64,000 nt of DNA from Sphingomonas sp. Leaf34 (lineage in GTDB: Bacteria; Pseudomonadota; Alphaproteobacteria; Sphingomonadales; Sphingomonadaceae): positions 248,001 through 312,000 of the forward strand of contig NZ_LMLC01000001.1 in NCBI RefSeq assembly GCF_001421805.1. The letters are read 5' to 3'. A program made the translations under genes and the position numbers. The notes under the pieces were generated by a model that did no database searches, had not been told where the DNA came from, and saw only the letters and a list, made by a program, of their open reading frames with translations. This document shows, in pieces, positions 52,901-61,422 of this stretch; position 1 is the first letter of the stretch, and each line of letters starts with the position of its first letter.

Positions 52901-53199
52901 GCCGCGTTGGTGATGCCGCCGCCGGTGCCGGCATTGGCCAGGATGCCGGTCGATCCGTCGGCGTTGGTCACCTGGATCGTGCCTTCGTTGGCGACCGAAT
53001 TGACGCTGTCGATCGTCACCGCAGTGCCGCTGGTCGGCGTCACCGACCCCGCCGCGACGATCTTCAGATTGTCGGGTGCGCCCGCCTTGATCGTCGACGT
53101 GCGCACCGCGTCGGTCCGCTTGGTATCGATCACGGTCTGCGCGTGCAGCGACGCGGGGATCGCGAACAGGCAGGTGGTGGTCAGCAGGAGACGACGCAT
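49993..53199 (-). CDS. Autotransporter (type Va secretion)
   Basis: 1068 residues from the ATG at 53199 (AAAGGG upstream). Signal peptide MRRLLLTTTCLFAIPASLHA-Q. The passenger (about 21-780) is Gly/Ala/Thr-rich with repeated AxNxG/GTIxAT-type strands expected of a right-handed beta helix, and contains two Asp-rich calcium-loop-like segments, DTDKDGDLD (114-122) and DTDEDKDGLLD (279-289). The C-terminal 270 residues form the autotransporter beta barrel (SWGYWVTQVAWGTSK, GYDISGWGVSAGAEYK, ending LSLRASLQIGL). The surface function is unknown. It converges with the efflux channel gene. Confidence 0.9.
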   Translation of the reverse strand: MRRLLLTTTCLFAIPASLHAQTVIDTKRTDAVRTSTIKAGAPDNLKIVAAGSVTPTSGTAVTIDSVNSVANEGTIQVTNADGSTGILANAGTGGGITNAAAGKIIIDESYVATDTDKDGDLDGPFAAGTGRTGIRTAGAYTGAIVNSGAITVKGNNSAGIWLGGPLTGAFTHDGQTSVTGDRSTGVRIADVTGNVRLAGTIAAIGQNAVAARVDGDIAGALVVQGALGSTGYRYVTPPADPSKLDADDLLQGGSALVVAGNVSGGIIFAVPPKDASTTDTDEDKDGLLDSTEGSAAITSYGAAPAVQIGSATRAVAIGAVAGTGTGFGLIVDGGIAGSGVYGGIEGNGLAIGGLGGAVTIAGGIGVNGTVAATANGASATALKLGRGAATPEIRNAGTISAAGGGTTASVSTAVLVDSGASVGTIRNSGTIKATAQAADGTAIGILDRSGTVALVENSGAIGASGALATSERNVAIDLSATTTGTIVRQTAVATGIAAPAIVGDVRFGSGNDVFEVADGTVAGTARFGSGTNRLVLSGDATFTGGTVFGAGNDALALAGTSVFSGAADFGGGSDTLTLGGTSRFSGTLANAGGLAVAVTGGTLDITRAASIASLSVGGGGILAVTLDKTGGTGTMIQVAGTAAFDKDSKLALKLTSVVDAEGRYVVLKAGTLTGAANLTATTTLLPFLYKGSIATGTGNDLAVDVARKSATELGFNRSQASAYDAVYKALGNDAKVGGAFLNITDGDAFRRSVRQMLPDHAGGTFEAVTMGSRATARVLADPHGPFKDEGSWGYWVTQVAWGTSKSVADTAGYDISGWGVSAGAEYKTGVGNFGTSLAYLNGQDADDGTDNEVRSGQYELAGYWRGHWGDLQANARVSGAKITFDGTRRFTGAIGSEVVDRTSRGDWNGTLYSASSGVSWDGGKGIFVFRPVLAIDYYKLKEDGYRESGGGKAIDLVVQSRTSDELAVTASTALGLNFGGTSPDEGWFRVEAEGGRRELVGGGLGASSASFEGGQSFILTPEERTSGWVGKLRAVGGGSAFRMGGEFGAEQQQGRVALSLRASLQIGL

Positions 53200-53337
53200 A
53201 CGGAACCCTTTTCGATGTGTTTTCGAAAAGAGGACGGAGGCGTGCGCGGCCAGCCTTGGAGCCCGCCGCATTATCCCACGGCACCAGGATCGCGGCGGCG
53301 CGTTGTCGGCCGGACAGCTTCAGGGATTTATACCGCC

Positions 53338-53823
53338 ATGATCACCACCATCGCCGAACTCGACCGCATCCGCGACGAGAGCAAGACGCTCGTCACCTCG
53401 CGCGCGATGGTGTCGGCGGGGGCTGCGGTCGTGCCGATCCCGGGGGCGGACATCGTCGCGGACATCGGCCTGCTCACCAAGCTGCTGCCGGAAATCAGCA
53501 AGCGCTTCGGGCTCGATCACGAGCAGGTGCAAAAGCTCGAGCCGCAATTCGCGCAGCAGGCGTTGGTGATGGCGTCGAGCCTGGGCAACACGATGATCGG
53601 CCGCATGGTCACCAAGCGCATCGTCGTCGCACTGCTCCGCCGTATGGGTGCGCGCATCGCGGTCGGATCGATGGCGAAGTTCATCCCGTTCGCGGGCTCG
53701 GCAGTGGCCGCGACGATCAGCTTCGGTGCGATGAAGCTCGTCGGCAACTCGCACGTCGACGACTGCTACAAGACCGCCCTCGCGCTGCTCCCCGCCGACC
53801 AGCGCGCGCTGGCGAACGCCTGA
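53338..53823 (+). CDS. DUF697-like membrane-associated protein
   Basis: 161 residues from the ATG at 53338. The segment PIPGADIVADIGLLTKLLPEISKRFGL (about 32-58), amphipathic and hydrophobic helices (RIVVALLRRMGARIAVG) and SMAKFIPFAGSAVAATISFGAMKLVG match the DUF697/YcjF-type fold found fused to GTPases or alone. The function is unknown. It is divergent from the autotransporter gene with 138 bp between starts. Confidence 0.75.
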   Translation: MITTIAELDRIRDESKTLVTSRAMVSAGAAVVPIPGADIVADIGLLTKLLPEISKRFGLDHEQVQKLEPQFAQQALVMASSLGNTMIGRMVTKRIVVALLRRMGARIAVGSMAKFIPFAGSAVAATISFGAMKLVGNSHVDDCYKTALALLPADQRALANA

Positions 53824-53825
53824 CC

Positions 53826-53952
53826 TAATCCTCCCCCGCAAGGGGGAGGTGGCTGGCGCTTGCCAGACGGAGGGGGAGGCATGCGCCACCTGGGTTGCGT
53901 GTCCTCCCCCTCCGTCTCGCTGCGCGATCCACCTGACCCTGGCGGGGGACGA
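53826..53952. repeat. Palindromic intergenic repeat after the DUF697-like gene
   Basis: AATCCTCCCCCGCAAGGGGG... (53826-53850) with CAGACGGAGGGGGAGG, and a complementary part TCCTCCCCCTCCGTC / CCTGGCGGGGGACGAT (53900-53952). Similar to 49862-49978, in the gap between convergent genes. Confidence 0.65.
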
Positions 53953-53967
53953 TCGCAGCGCTGAACG

Positions 53968-56343
53968 CTAGAACGCAGCATCCAGGCCGATGCGGATCGT
54001 GCGTGGACGCTGCGGCGTGATCTGCCCGTTCCCCAGCTGGAACGGGGTCCCCAGCGCGAACCGGTTGCCGACGCTGTCCGTCAGGTTCGTCATGCCGAGC
54101 GTCACCCCCAGCGACGGCCGCCCGACCCGCGCGGTCAGCGCGGTGTCGAGATAATCCCCCTGCTCCTCGCCGAGCACCGGGCCAACGCCCAGCCGCGACC
54201 GCCCGACATAGCGCGCCCAGCCGTACACGCGCAGTTCCAGATCCCTGCCGATCTCGCGCCGGTAATCCGCGCCAAGCCGCCCGGCATAGCGCGCGATGTT
54301 CGGCACCTGGCTCATCCGCGCGAGCGCCACGAAAAGCGCCGCGCTCGGCTCGGTCACGCGGCTGTCATTGTAGGTGAAGCCCGCGTCGAGCGTCAGCCCG
54401 GCCACCGGCTTCCACCCGCCCGCCGCGCTGAACGTCCAGATCCGCCCGTCGCCGATGTTCGCGGTGCTCGGCAGGCCGGTCGCATCGATGAAATCCGCCT
54501 GGATATCCTTCCAGACCGTGTGCGAGACGCTCGCCGACAGATAGGCGGTATCGGCACCCGCCAAACCATAGCGCACGCCGCTTTCAAGCGTCGCGACGCG
54601 ATCATTCTCGAACCGTCGTACGAAATCGCTTTCGATCGCCAGCCCGCCCGGCCGGAACCCCTGCTGATACCGCCCGTAGAGCGACACCTTGGGCAGCACC
54701 GCCGCGATCAGCGAGGCGGTCGGGAGCACGCTCGTCTCGATCCGGTCCGCCGTCACGCGCGCACGCGCCACCGCGACCGACTCCAGCCGCGCGGGGGCGA
54801 TGTCCTCGCCGGTCCCCGCCAGCGATGCGCGCGTGACGCGCGCGCCCGCCGTCGCGGTCAGCCCGCGAACAAGCTGCACGCTGCCCTCGCCGTACAACGT
54901 CGCTTCGTCGATGCTGTTGGTGACGCCCGTCACCGGCGCGGGTGAATCGATCGGGCCCAGCGAGCGCGACAGCCGCGTCCGGTTGTGCGTGAAGCTGCCG
55001 CCCACCACCCAGCCGAAGCCGTGCCGCATCGGCCGCCAAGCCCGCGTCTCGTTGGCGATCAGCGTGGTTGCGTTGCGCTGCGCGAATACCCGCGCATCGC
55101 CCCCGGGCATCGTCGCGTCATAGCGTTCGGTCAGCGCCTGCCCGACGATCCCGGTCGAGGATTTGACCCTCACCCCGCCGATCGCGCCCGACACGACCGC
55201 CTGCCCCATCGCATAGTCCGCGGAGAACCCCTGCACGATCGCGCTCGACCGAGTCAGCGCCGCCCGGCCGAGGCTCGGTGCATCGCGGTCGGCATATTGG
55301 CTGTCGTCGCCCTTGGTCCACTGCCCGATTCCGCCCAGATCGACGCTCCAGCCATTCCCCGCGTCGAGCCGCAGCGCAGCGCGACCGCCGCCGATCCGCG
55401 TCCGGTTAACATTGCGCCGCGCGAGCGCTGGATTATCGATATAGCCGCCCTCGCTGACGCCGTAGCCGACCACGCGCAGCGCCACCCGTTCGCCCAGCGG
55501 CAGGTTCAGCGTCGCGCCCAGATCGGCGCCCGGATCGCCATGCCATGTCGCCGACAGCCCCCCCGCGATCGACGCCGACACCGCGCCCATCTCGGGCGCG
55601 TTCGGCACGGTGCGGATGATCCCGCCGAGCGAGCCTGCGCCGTACAGCGTCCCCTGCGGCCCTTCGAGCACCTCGACCGAGGCGATATCGTACAGCCGCA
55701 GGTCCGGATCTGGCGCGTTGTAGCTCAGCCGCAGATCGCCGAAATATTGTCCGACCGTCGTCTGCGTCGGCCCGGTGAAGCTCGAATCGGCAATCCCGCG
55801 GATGAACAGCTTGTTGCGTCCGGCCCCCAGATGCGTCGACGACACGCTCGCCAGCCGCGCGAGGATTGCCTCGGTCCCCCCCGCCCCGCCAAGCGCGAGA
55901 TCGACGCCGTCGAGCAACGCCACCTGCCCGGCAAAGTCGCGCAGCGCCACGTCGCGCTTGCTGCCGGTGACGACGATGTCCGCACCTTGCGCAACCGGCG
56001 CGGTGGCAGGAACGGGCCTGGGTCGCCGCACCCTGACCGCGTCGACACGCGGCGCGCGCGCTACGAGCCGCCACCCGACCGGGCCTGCCATGACGACTTC
56101 CGCTTTTGCCGCGGCCGCAAGCCGGTCGAGTGCCTCGCGCGTGCTCATCCGTCCACGTACCGCCGGTACGCGCCGCGCCCAAAGCCGCTGGTCGCCGACG
56201 ACGATGCTCGTTCCCGATTGCCGCCCGAGCGCCAGTACCGCGTCGCCGAGCCGGCCTGCCGGCAGGTCGAGCATCGCGCGCCCGGCCTGCGCCGGAACGG
56301 CGACGGCGAGCGCCGCGACGACCAGACATCCGCGCATCGTCAC
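53968..56343 (-). CDS. TonB-dependent receptor with N-terminal STN signalling domain (FecA-like)
   Basis: 791 residues. Signal peptide, then a secretin/TonB short N-terminal (STN) domain (about 22-75; LDLPAGRLGDAVLALGRQSGTSIVV), a TonB box region ADIVVTGSKRD and a plug domain (about 140-245; SVEVLEGPQGTLYGAGSLGGIIRTVPN), then the 22-stranded barrel ending RTIRIGLDAAF. STN-bearing receptors signal substrate binding to a FecR-type protein, which is encoded immediately upstream. GTG 56343 overlaps the fecR stop (GTGA); ATG 56337 is an alternative. The ligand is probably an iron chelate, but this is not shown. Confidence 0.92.
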   Translation of the reverse strand: MTMRGCLVVAALAVAVPAQAGRAMLDLPAGRLGDAVLALGRQSGTSIVVGDQRLWARRVPAVRGRMSTREALDRLAAAAKAEVVMAGPVGWRLVARAPRVDAVRVRRPRPVPATAPVAQGADIVVTGSKRDVALRDFAGQVALLDGVDLALGGAGGTEAILARLASVSSTHLGAGRNKLFIRGIADSSFTGPTQTTVGQYFGDLRLSYNAPDPDLRLYDIASVEVLEGPQGTLYGAGSLGGIIRTVPNAPEMGAVSASIAGGLSATWHGDPGADLGATLNLPLGERVALRVVGYGVSEGGYIDNPALARRNVNRTRIGGGRAALRLDAGNGWSVDLGGIGQWTKGDDSQYADRDAPSLGRAALTRSSAIVQGFSADYAMGQAVVSGAIGGVRVKSSTGIVGQALTERYDATMPGGDARVFAQRNATTLIANETRAWRPMRHGFGWVVGGSFTHNRTRLSRSLGPIDSPAPVTGVTNSIDEATLYGEGSVQLVRGLTATAGARVTRASLAGTGEDIAPARLESVAVARARVTADRIETSVLPTASLIAAVLPKVSLYGRYQQGFRPGGLAIESDFVRRFENDRVATLESGVRYGLAGADTAYLSASVSHTVWKDIQADFIDATGLPSTANIGDGRIWTFSAAGGWKPVAGLTLDAGFTYNDSRVTEPSAALFVALARMSQVPNIARYAGRLGADYRREIGRDLELRVYGWARYVGRSRLGVGPVLGEEQGDYLDTALTARVGRPSLGVTLGMTNLTDSVGNRFALGTPFQLGNGQITPQRPRTIRIGLDAAF

Positions 56344-57278
56344 GAGCGCGCGGACATCACCCAGTGACTGCCGGTCTGACGGATCGCCACACCCAGCAGC
56401 GGCGCGGCCAGCCGAGGATCGCCCGCCAGCTTGGCGGTCGCGATGCTGCCACTGAACGGACGATTCGCCACCGTCGGATCGGCGCGAAGATCGACGCCGA
56501 GTGCACGCGACAGATCGTCCGCGACCTCCGCCAGCGTCGCGCCTTCATAGGCTAGCACGCTGTCGCGCCACGATCCGACGCTCGCCACGTCGACGGCCAT
56601 CACGGTCGCGTGGCCGTCGCGGACATGCAGTCGCTGCCCCTTCACCAGCCTGATCGCGTCGCGCCCGGGATTGTAGTCGACAGCCCCCTCCGACACCGCG
56701 ACGCGCGTCTCGCCCCGTGCGAGCTTCACGTCGAACGCGGTGCCGACGTCGACCAGCCGCGCGCCGCCGACGCTCACCTCGAACGGATCGCTCGCGTCGT
56801 GCCGGACCATGAACATCGCCTCGCCCCGTTCGAGCGTCGCGACCCGCGGGTCGTCGCGGTCGAGCATCAGTCGCGTCGCACCGCCCATCGCGATGCTGCT
56901 GCCGTCGGCGAGTTGCACCGTCCGCATGGCCCCCGCATTGGTCTCGACTGCATAGGGGTGCCCGCCCGTCTCGGTCGCCTGATACCCGACGAAGAGCGCC
57001 AGCGAGGCGGCGAGCGCGCCGCCGGCCCAGACCGGCCAGCGCCGCTTCGGCATCGCAGCGACGACCGGTGCAGCGGGCTGAGCGGGCTGAGCCGGCTGAG
57101 CCGCCACGAATGCGGCCATATCCTCGATATCCGCCGCCATCGCATGATAGGCAGCGGCGTGACGCGGGTCCGCTTCCAGCCAGGCCATGAACGCCGGCCA
57201 GTCGTCAAACGCATCGCTGCCGGTCCGGATTACCCAGTCCAGCGCGTGCGCGTCGATATCGTCCTGATCCGCCATCAT
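56340..57278 (-). CDS. FecR-type anti-sigma/signalling protein
   Basis: 312 residues. N-terminal cytoplasmic domain (HALDWVIRTGSDAFDDWPAFMAWLEADPRHAAAYH), one membrane helix (WPVWAGGALAASLALFVGY, about 81-99) and the periplasmic FecR domain (about 120-230; VQLADGSSIAMGGATRLM; GTAFDVKLARGETRVAVSEGAV) with a C-terminal STN-like portion (VADDLSRALGVDLRADP). It transmits the receptor signal to the sigma factor. AGGAGG lies two bases before the first ATG and five before the second (57275), so the latter may be the true start. Confidence 0.93.
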   Translation of the reverse strand: MMADQDDIDAHALDWVIRTGSDAFDDWPAFMAWLEADPRHAAAYHAMAADIEDMAAFVAAQPAQPAQPAAPVVAAMPKRRWPVWAGGALAASLALFVGYQATETGGHPYAVETNAGAMRTVQLADGSSIAMGGATRLMLDRDDPRVATLERGEAMFMVRHDASDPFEVSVGGARLVDVGTAFDVKLARGETRVAVSEGAVDYNPGRDAIRLVKGQRLHVRDGHATVMAVDVASVGSWRDSVLAYEGATLAEVADDLSRALGVDLRADPTVANRPFSGSIATAKLAGDPRLAAPLLGVAIRQTGSHWVMSARS

Positions 57279-57326
57279 GGCCTCCTATAGCCGAAGACGG
57301 AGCCGATCGCGTGCGCCCTTGATGCC

Positions 57327-57839
57327 TCAGCCCTCGTCATAGCGTCGCTTTGCATCGGTGATCGCACGATACGCCTTGCGCAGGTCGGCTTCGACGGTGC
57401 TGAGGCTGACACCGAACTCCGCTGCGACCACACGCTGCTCGACACCGTCGATCCGGTGACGCCTGAAGATCCGCGCAGCCCGGTCGCCGACGGACTGCAA
57501 CGCCGCCTCCGCGAGCATGGCCTGTTCGCGCGCGATCACCACGCGTTCGGCGGACGGCGCCTCGGATCGGTCGAGCGAGGCGCCGCCGGTCGCCTCGGTC
57601 CATTCGCGATCGCGCTTCTCCGCCTGCCGAACTGCGCGATGGCGATCGAGCATCAGGTTGTTGGCCATCCGGAACAGATACGACAGTGGCGACGCGATCG
57701 GCCCGGTCGGCGCCGACTGGATCCGGACCCACACCTCGTGCAGCACGTCCTCCGCATCGCGCGCGCCGAGCGAGCGGATGAACCGCAGCAGCGTGTCGCG
57801 ATTAGCGAGGAAAACGGCTTCGAGGCCCGAGGAGTCCAT
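57327..57839 (-). CDS. ECF sigma factor, FecI type
   Basis: 170 residues from the ATG at 57839 (GGGCGGAAC upstream). Region 2 is FLANRDTLLRFIRSLGARDAEDVLHEVWVRIQ ... SYLFRMANNLMLDRHR; region 4 is ARIFRRHRIDGVEQRVVAAEFGVSLSTVEADLRKAYRAI. The linker between them is typical of ECF factors of the FecI group. It would direct RNA polymerase to the receptor gene when released by FecR. Gene order sigma-fecR-receptor on one strand is the classical surface-signalling arrangement. Confidence 0.93.
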   Translation of the reverse strand: MDSSGLEAVFLANRDTLLRFIRSLGARDAEDVLHEVWVRIQSAPTGPIASPLSYLFRMANNLMLDRHRAVRQAEKRDREWTEATGGASLDRSEAPSAERVVIAREQAMLAEAALQSVGDRAARIFRRHRIDGVEQRVVAAEFGVSLSTVEADLRKAYRAITDAKRRYDEG

Positions 57840-58001
57840 GTTCCGCCCGTGTCGATGGCCGCCCATCGGCGCGCAGCGGCGCCGTTGTCCGGTAAGCCTA
57901 CAGGGCTAAGGCCGCGCGTACAATCCAAGCGGCTGCCCGCGATCGAGGGGTCCTTAGCCTCTATCCCACAAGGCGACAGCGGTCTCGCCTGTCGATGCGC
58001 G

Positions 58002-58808
58002 TTACATCTTGCGCGTGCGGCGTGGCTTCAATTGATAATCGGGGTGGTCGCCCTGAACTGCGGCAAGATGCGCATCCATCACCTGCCGCATCGTTTGCGC
58101 GGTGTCTGCCATGCCGGGCCCAGGCGTCCCATCGCCATTGGGCGACGCCCCGTTGCAGGGCGGATCGAGCAGCGTGACGATTCCCCGCTCCATGGCGCGA
58201 AGATGCGAATCGAGCGCCGCCTTATCCATGCCCGCGAGCCGACCGTGCAGCGACGGCCGCATGAACACGAACGCGAACCGCGTCAGCATGTCGGTGTCGA
58301 GCACCGAGAAATCGTCCCATAGCCGGTCTGCGAACCGGAACTTGGCGTAGTGCGTCTGGAGCGCGCCCGCAGTCTTCGAAATCCGCGCCCGATCCGCGTC
58401 GAGCAGCAACGTGCCAAGCGCGGACGGTGCACCGCGTGCGATCTGCGCGAGCGCGCGTTCGCCGATCGTCACGTTGTGGCCGCGAAATGTCATCCCGGCG
58501 ATATGCTTGGTCCAGCGCTCACGGGCGACGTTGCCGTTGGTCGGCCGGTCGTTGCCGGCGAAGGTGCCGACGTAGAACAGCTGCCGATCCCAGAAGCACG
58601 CATAGATTCCCGGCCCGCTATGGCCGTCCTGTGCGATCGTCCGCCGACCATCTTCGCTCGGGCGGTAATCGACCCGCAGGTTCGCTAGGGCATGTGTGCC
58701 CGAAACCATGGTCTGCCGCAGCGCGAACAGCGCGTCGCCGCCGATCGAGATCGCCGGCAAGACCATCGGGCTGATCTGTTCGCCTTCGATATTGTGGTAA
58801 TAGTTCAT
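58002..58808 (-). CDS. Unknown protein with GIY-YIG-like motif
   Basis: 268 residues from the ATG at 58808. Residues 67-102 show GIY (67-69), FYVG (78-81) eight residues after it, and R-W-T-K-H (98-102), which match the order GIY ... YIG ... Arg ... His of GIY-YIG nucleases. No other DNA-binding domain is recognised; a C-terminal region (about 200-268) is basic at its end (KPRRTRKM). No neighbouring methylase or UvrC partner exists. An in-frame start at 58841 would add 11 residues. Remote homology needs a profile search; the motif could be fortuitous. Confidence 0.6.
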   Translation of the reverse strand: MNYYHNIEGEQISPMVLPAISIGGDALFALRQTMVSGTHALANLRVDYRPSEDGRRTIAQDGHSGPGIYACFWDRQLFYVGTFAGNDRPTNGNVARERWTKHIAGMTFRGHNVTIGERALAQIARGAPSALGTLLLDADRARISKTAGALQTHYAKFRFADRLWDDFSVLDTDMLTRFAFVFMRPSLHGRLAGMDKAALDSHLRAMERGIVTLLDPPCNGASPNGDGTPGPGMADTAQTMRQVMDAHLAAVQGDHPDYQLKPRRTRKM

Positions 58809-58988
58809 CGTGCTTCGGCCGACATCGGATTCCCCGGACACTCACTTGAGTCCGGTGGGTAAGCGCGCGGCCCGCCCCGCGTCAGTCCGGGAAAAACCCC
58901 CGGTCCTTACAATCGCCATTGCCGAACACCCGCCGCGTCCGGGTAATTCCCTGGTATTGCGCAACGCCGTTCGGGGTATCGAGCATCC

Positions 58989-60641
58989 ATGCCGATCGCT
59001 TTCCTTCCTGTCGCTCCCGCTGCGGACAGTCCGGTGCGCGGGCGTCCTCGCTGGATCCCGCGCGATCGCGAGTGGCTGTTGCTCGCCGGCTATGGGGTCG
59101 CCTTCTTCGCGCTGCACCGGCTCGCGATCCTGTGGGGCGGCGCGGGCTATTATTCCTTGTGGTTCCCGGCTGCCGGCGTTCGCCTCGCGCTGTTCTGGCG
59201 GTTCGGAGCGCGCCTTGCCCCTGCCGCCGCGCTGACCGAGATCGTCGTCCAGTGCCTGACGGGGATCGTCGTCTTCAGCCACCCCGACTGGCCGCGCGAA
59301 ATGTTCGGGATCGCCAGCCCGGTGATCGCGTACGGCGTCGCGGTCGCGGTGGTCCGCCGGCTCGCGGCGGGTGCAAGCGGCAGTCTGGCGACCGCGCCGA
59401 TGCCGCTCGGTCTCGCCTCCGTCCTCGCGCCGATCACTGCCGTCACGTTCGCGCTGCCCTGGTCGATTGTCCGGCCCGACATCACCAATGTCGCAAACGT
59501 CCGGGACGTCATCGCCTCGCTGACCGGGTTCGCGGTCGGCGACATGCTCGGCGTCCTGCTGGTCGCGCCACCGCTGCTGTGGCTCGCCGACCTGTCCGAC
59601 GGCAAGACGGTGATGCCGGCGATCTTTCCGTCGCGGGCGCATGTCGCCGAGGCAATCCTCGTGCTCGGGATGTCGCTCGGGCTGGTGGCGATGCTCGCGA
59701 CGATCGGCCTTGGTCTTCCGGCAACCCCTGTGCTGCTCGCAATCGCCTGGATCGGGCTGCGGTTTGGTCGCGCCGCCGCCTGGGCTGCGATCGTCACCAC
59801 CGCGATCCTCGTCCTGCCCGAGACCACCGGGGCGATGCCCGTCGACCAGCGGCTCGCGCTGCATATGAGCCTCGCCGCGGTCACGGTGGTCGGCTATCTC
59901 GCGGGCAGCTTCGCCGATGCCGAGGCACGCGCGCTCGCCGCCGTCGCCCGGCGCGACCGGATGCTGTTCCAGGCCGAACGCCTCAAGACGCTGCGCGCGA
60001 TGTCGGTCGCGGTCATCCACGAGATCAGCCAGCCGCTGTCGACGCTGGCGATCGAGGCGCGCCATCTGGTCGAGATAAGCGCGCACGCCGACGCCGAGAT
60101 CGCCGAGACCGCTGTCCTGATCGAACGCAAGACCGCAACCTTGTCGACCTTGGTCCGTAGGCTCAGGCGGTTCGGCGGGCGCGCGGTCGACGAGCCGTCG
60201 CTGCTGCCGGTCGCGACGTTGCTCGATACCGTCCAGGCGCTGGTCCGGCCCGAAGCGAGCGTCGCCGGCGTGACGATCCGGATCGCGCCCATCGATCCCG
60301 AATGGACCGTACTGGCACAGGAGATCGAGATCGCGCAGGCGCTGGTCAATCTTGTCCGCAACGCCGTCCAGGCGACCGACGACGGGATCGTCGACATCAC
60401 CGTCACCTGCCGCGATGCGCGGTTCGACACGCATCACGGCGGGCACGCCGCGATCGCGGTCGTCAACCACTGTACCGATCACCCGCTGGTGCATGAAGGC
60501 ATGGGCGTCGGCTCGCTGGTCGCGAAGGCGATCGTCGAGGCGCATGGCGGGACGCTCGCGCGCGCGGATCGCGGTCCGGCGCGGATCGCGCATATCATCA
60601 CCCTTCCCCTCGTCGGATCGCTCGTCGGAGATGCCACATGA
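58989..60641 (+). CDS. MASE1-domain sensor histidine kinase
   Basis: 550 residues. The N-terminal half is a MASE1-type membrane sensor of about eight helices (YGVAFFALHRLAIL ... FPAAGVRLALFWRFG ... GFAVGDMLGVLLVAPPLLWL). A short coiled linker leads to the phosphorylation box AVIHEISQPLSTLAIEARHL with His344, then an ATPase domain (NLVRNAVQATDDGI, GMGVGSLVAKAIVEAHGG). The pattern HEISQPL resembles the HWE/FixL-like kinases of alphaproteobacteria. It is coupled by an ATGA overlap to the FixJ-type regulator gene. The signal is unknown. Confidence 0.88.
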   Translation: MPIAFLPVAPAADSPVRGRPRWIPRDREWLLLAGYGVAFFALHRLAILWGGAGYYSLWFPAAGVRLALFWRFGARLAPAAALTEIVVQCLTGIVVFSHPDWPREMFGIASPVIAYGVAVAVVRRLAAGASGSLATAPMPLGLASVLAPITAVTFALPWSIVRPDITNVANVRDVIASLTGFAVGDMLGVLLVAPPLLWLADLSDGKTVMPAIFPSRAHVAEAILVLGMSLGLVAMLATIGLGLPATPVLLAIAWIGLRFGRAAAWAAIVTTAILVLPETTGAMPVDQRLALHMSLAAVTVVGYLAGSFADAEARALAAVARRDRMLFQAERLKTLRAMSVAVIHEISQPLSTLAIEARHLVEISAHADAEIAETAVLIERKTATLSTLVRRLRRFGGRAVDEPSLLPVATLLDTVQALVRPEASVAGVTIRIAPIDPEWTVLAQEIEIAQALVNLVRNAVQATDDGIVDITVTCRDARFDTHHGGHAAIAVVNHCTDHPLVHEGMGVGSLVAKAIVEAHGGTLARADRGPARIAHIITLPLVGSLVGDAT

Positions 60642-61228
60642 TCGCTTCCACCGCTGAACCGGCGACGGTCTACGTGCTCGACGACGACATCGATCTCGGG
60701 GCCAGCGTCGCGCGGCTGCTCGCCCGCCACGGCCACGCCGCGCGGGCGTTCGCCGAGCCCGCCGCATTGCTTCGCGACTATACGAGCGGGCACGCCGCCT
60801 GCATCATCTCCGATGTGATGATGGGCGACATGGACGGCTTCACCTTCGCCGATGCGCTGCGCGACTTGGATCCCGATGTCGCGCTGGTGTTCATGACCGC
60901 GTGGCCGACCACCGCCAACGCGGTCGACAGCGTGCGGCGTTATGGCGGGCTCGATTATCTCGAAAAGCCGATCGACGAAGACCGCCTGCTGATCGCGGTG
61001 GCCGAGGGGGTTGCCTGGTCGAACCGCCGCCGTTTGCTCAGCCGGCGGACCGCGACGCTGACGACGCGCGAGCGGCAGGTGTTCGACCTGCTCGTGTGCG
61101 GCCACAGCAACAAGGCGATCGCGGGCGCACTCGGTCTCAGCATCAAGACGATCGAGAACCACCGCGCCGCGATCGTCACCAAGACCGGCACCAACGGGCT
61201 GGCCCAGCTGATCGCGCTAGTCTCGTGA
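60638..61228 (+). CDS. FixJ/LuxR-type response regulator
   Basis: 196 residues. Receiver domain with Asp59 (CIISDVMMGDMDGF), Thr in FMTAWPTT and the conserved Lys in YLEKPIDEDRLL; then a LuxR-type helix-turn-helix (LTTRERQVFDLLVCGHSNKAIAGALGLSIKTIENHRAAIVTKTG). It starts inside the stop codon of the upstream kinase gene, so the pair forms a two-component system with output on transcription. Targets are unknown. Confidence 0.94.
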   Translation: MIASTAEPATVYVLDDDIDLGASVARLLARHGHAARAFAEPAALLRDYTSGHAACIISDVMMGDMDGFTFADALRDLDPDVALVFMTAWPTTANAVDSVRRYGGLDYLEKPIDEDRLLIAVAEGVAWSNRRRLLSRRTATLTTRERQVFDLLVCGHSNKAIAGALGLSIKTIENHRAAIVTKTGTNGLAQLIALVS

Positions 61229-61422
61229 TCATGCGCCCCGCGCGCCGACGCCTGAACGCCCGTCCGCAGCTGCTGGAGATATCAGGATTTTCCCCGTAAC
61301 AATTGTTCCGATGTCTCAAAGTTGAGCCCGGTGGACATTTCGCCGTTGTACAATCTGGATCAAGTGTCGGTCACACGGCATGCGGTCGATAGCCGATCCG
61401 CATTCGATAATGGGATATAACG

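Noticed and set aside
50599..53823. Plus-strand frame of about 1074 codons opposite the autotransporter
   Set aside because: Only its last 161 codons (from 53338) look like a real protein; the rest is a shadow of the autotransporter.
61298..61307. Palindrome AACAATTGTT as an operator of the AraC regulator
   Set aside because: It is only 10 bp, has no second copy and AraC-type sites are usually direct repeats.
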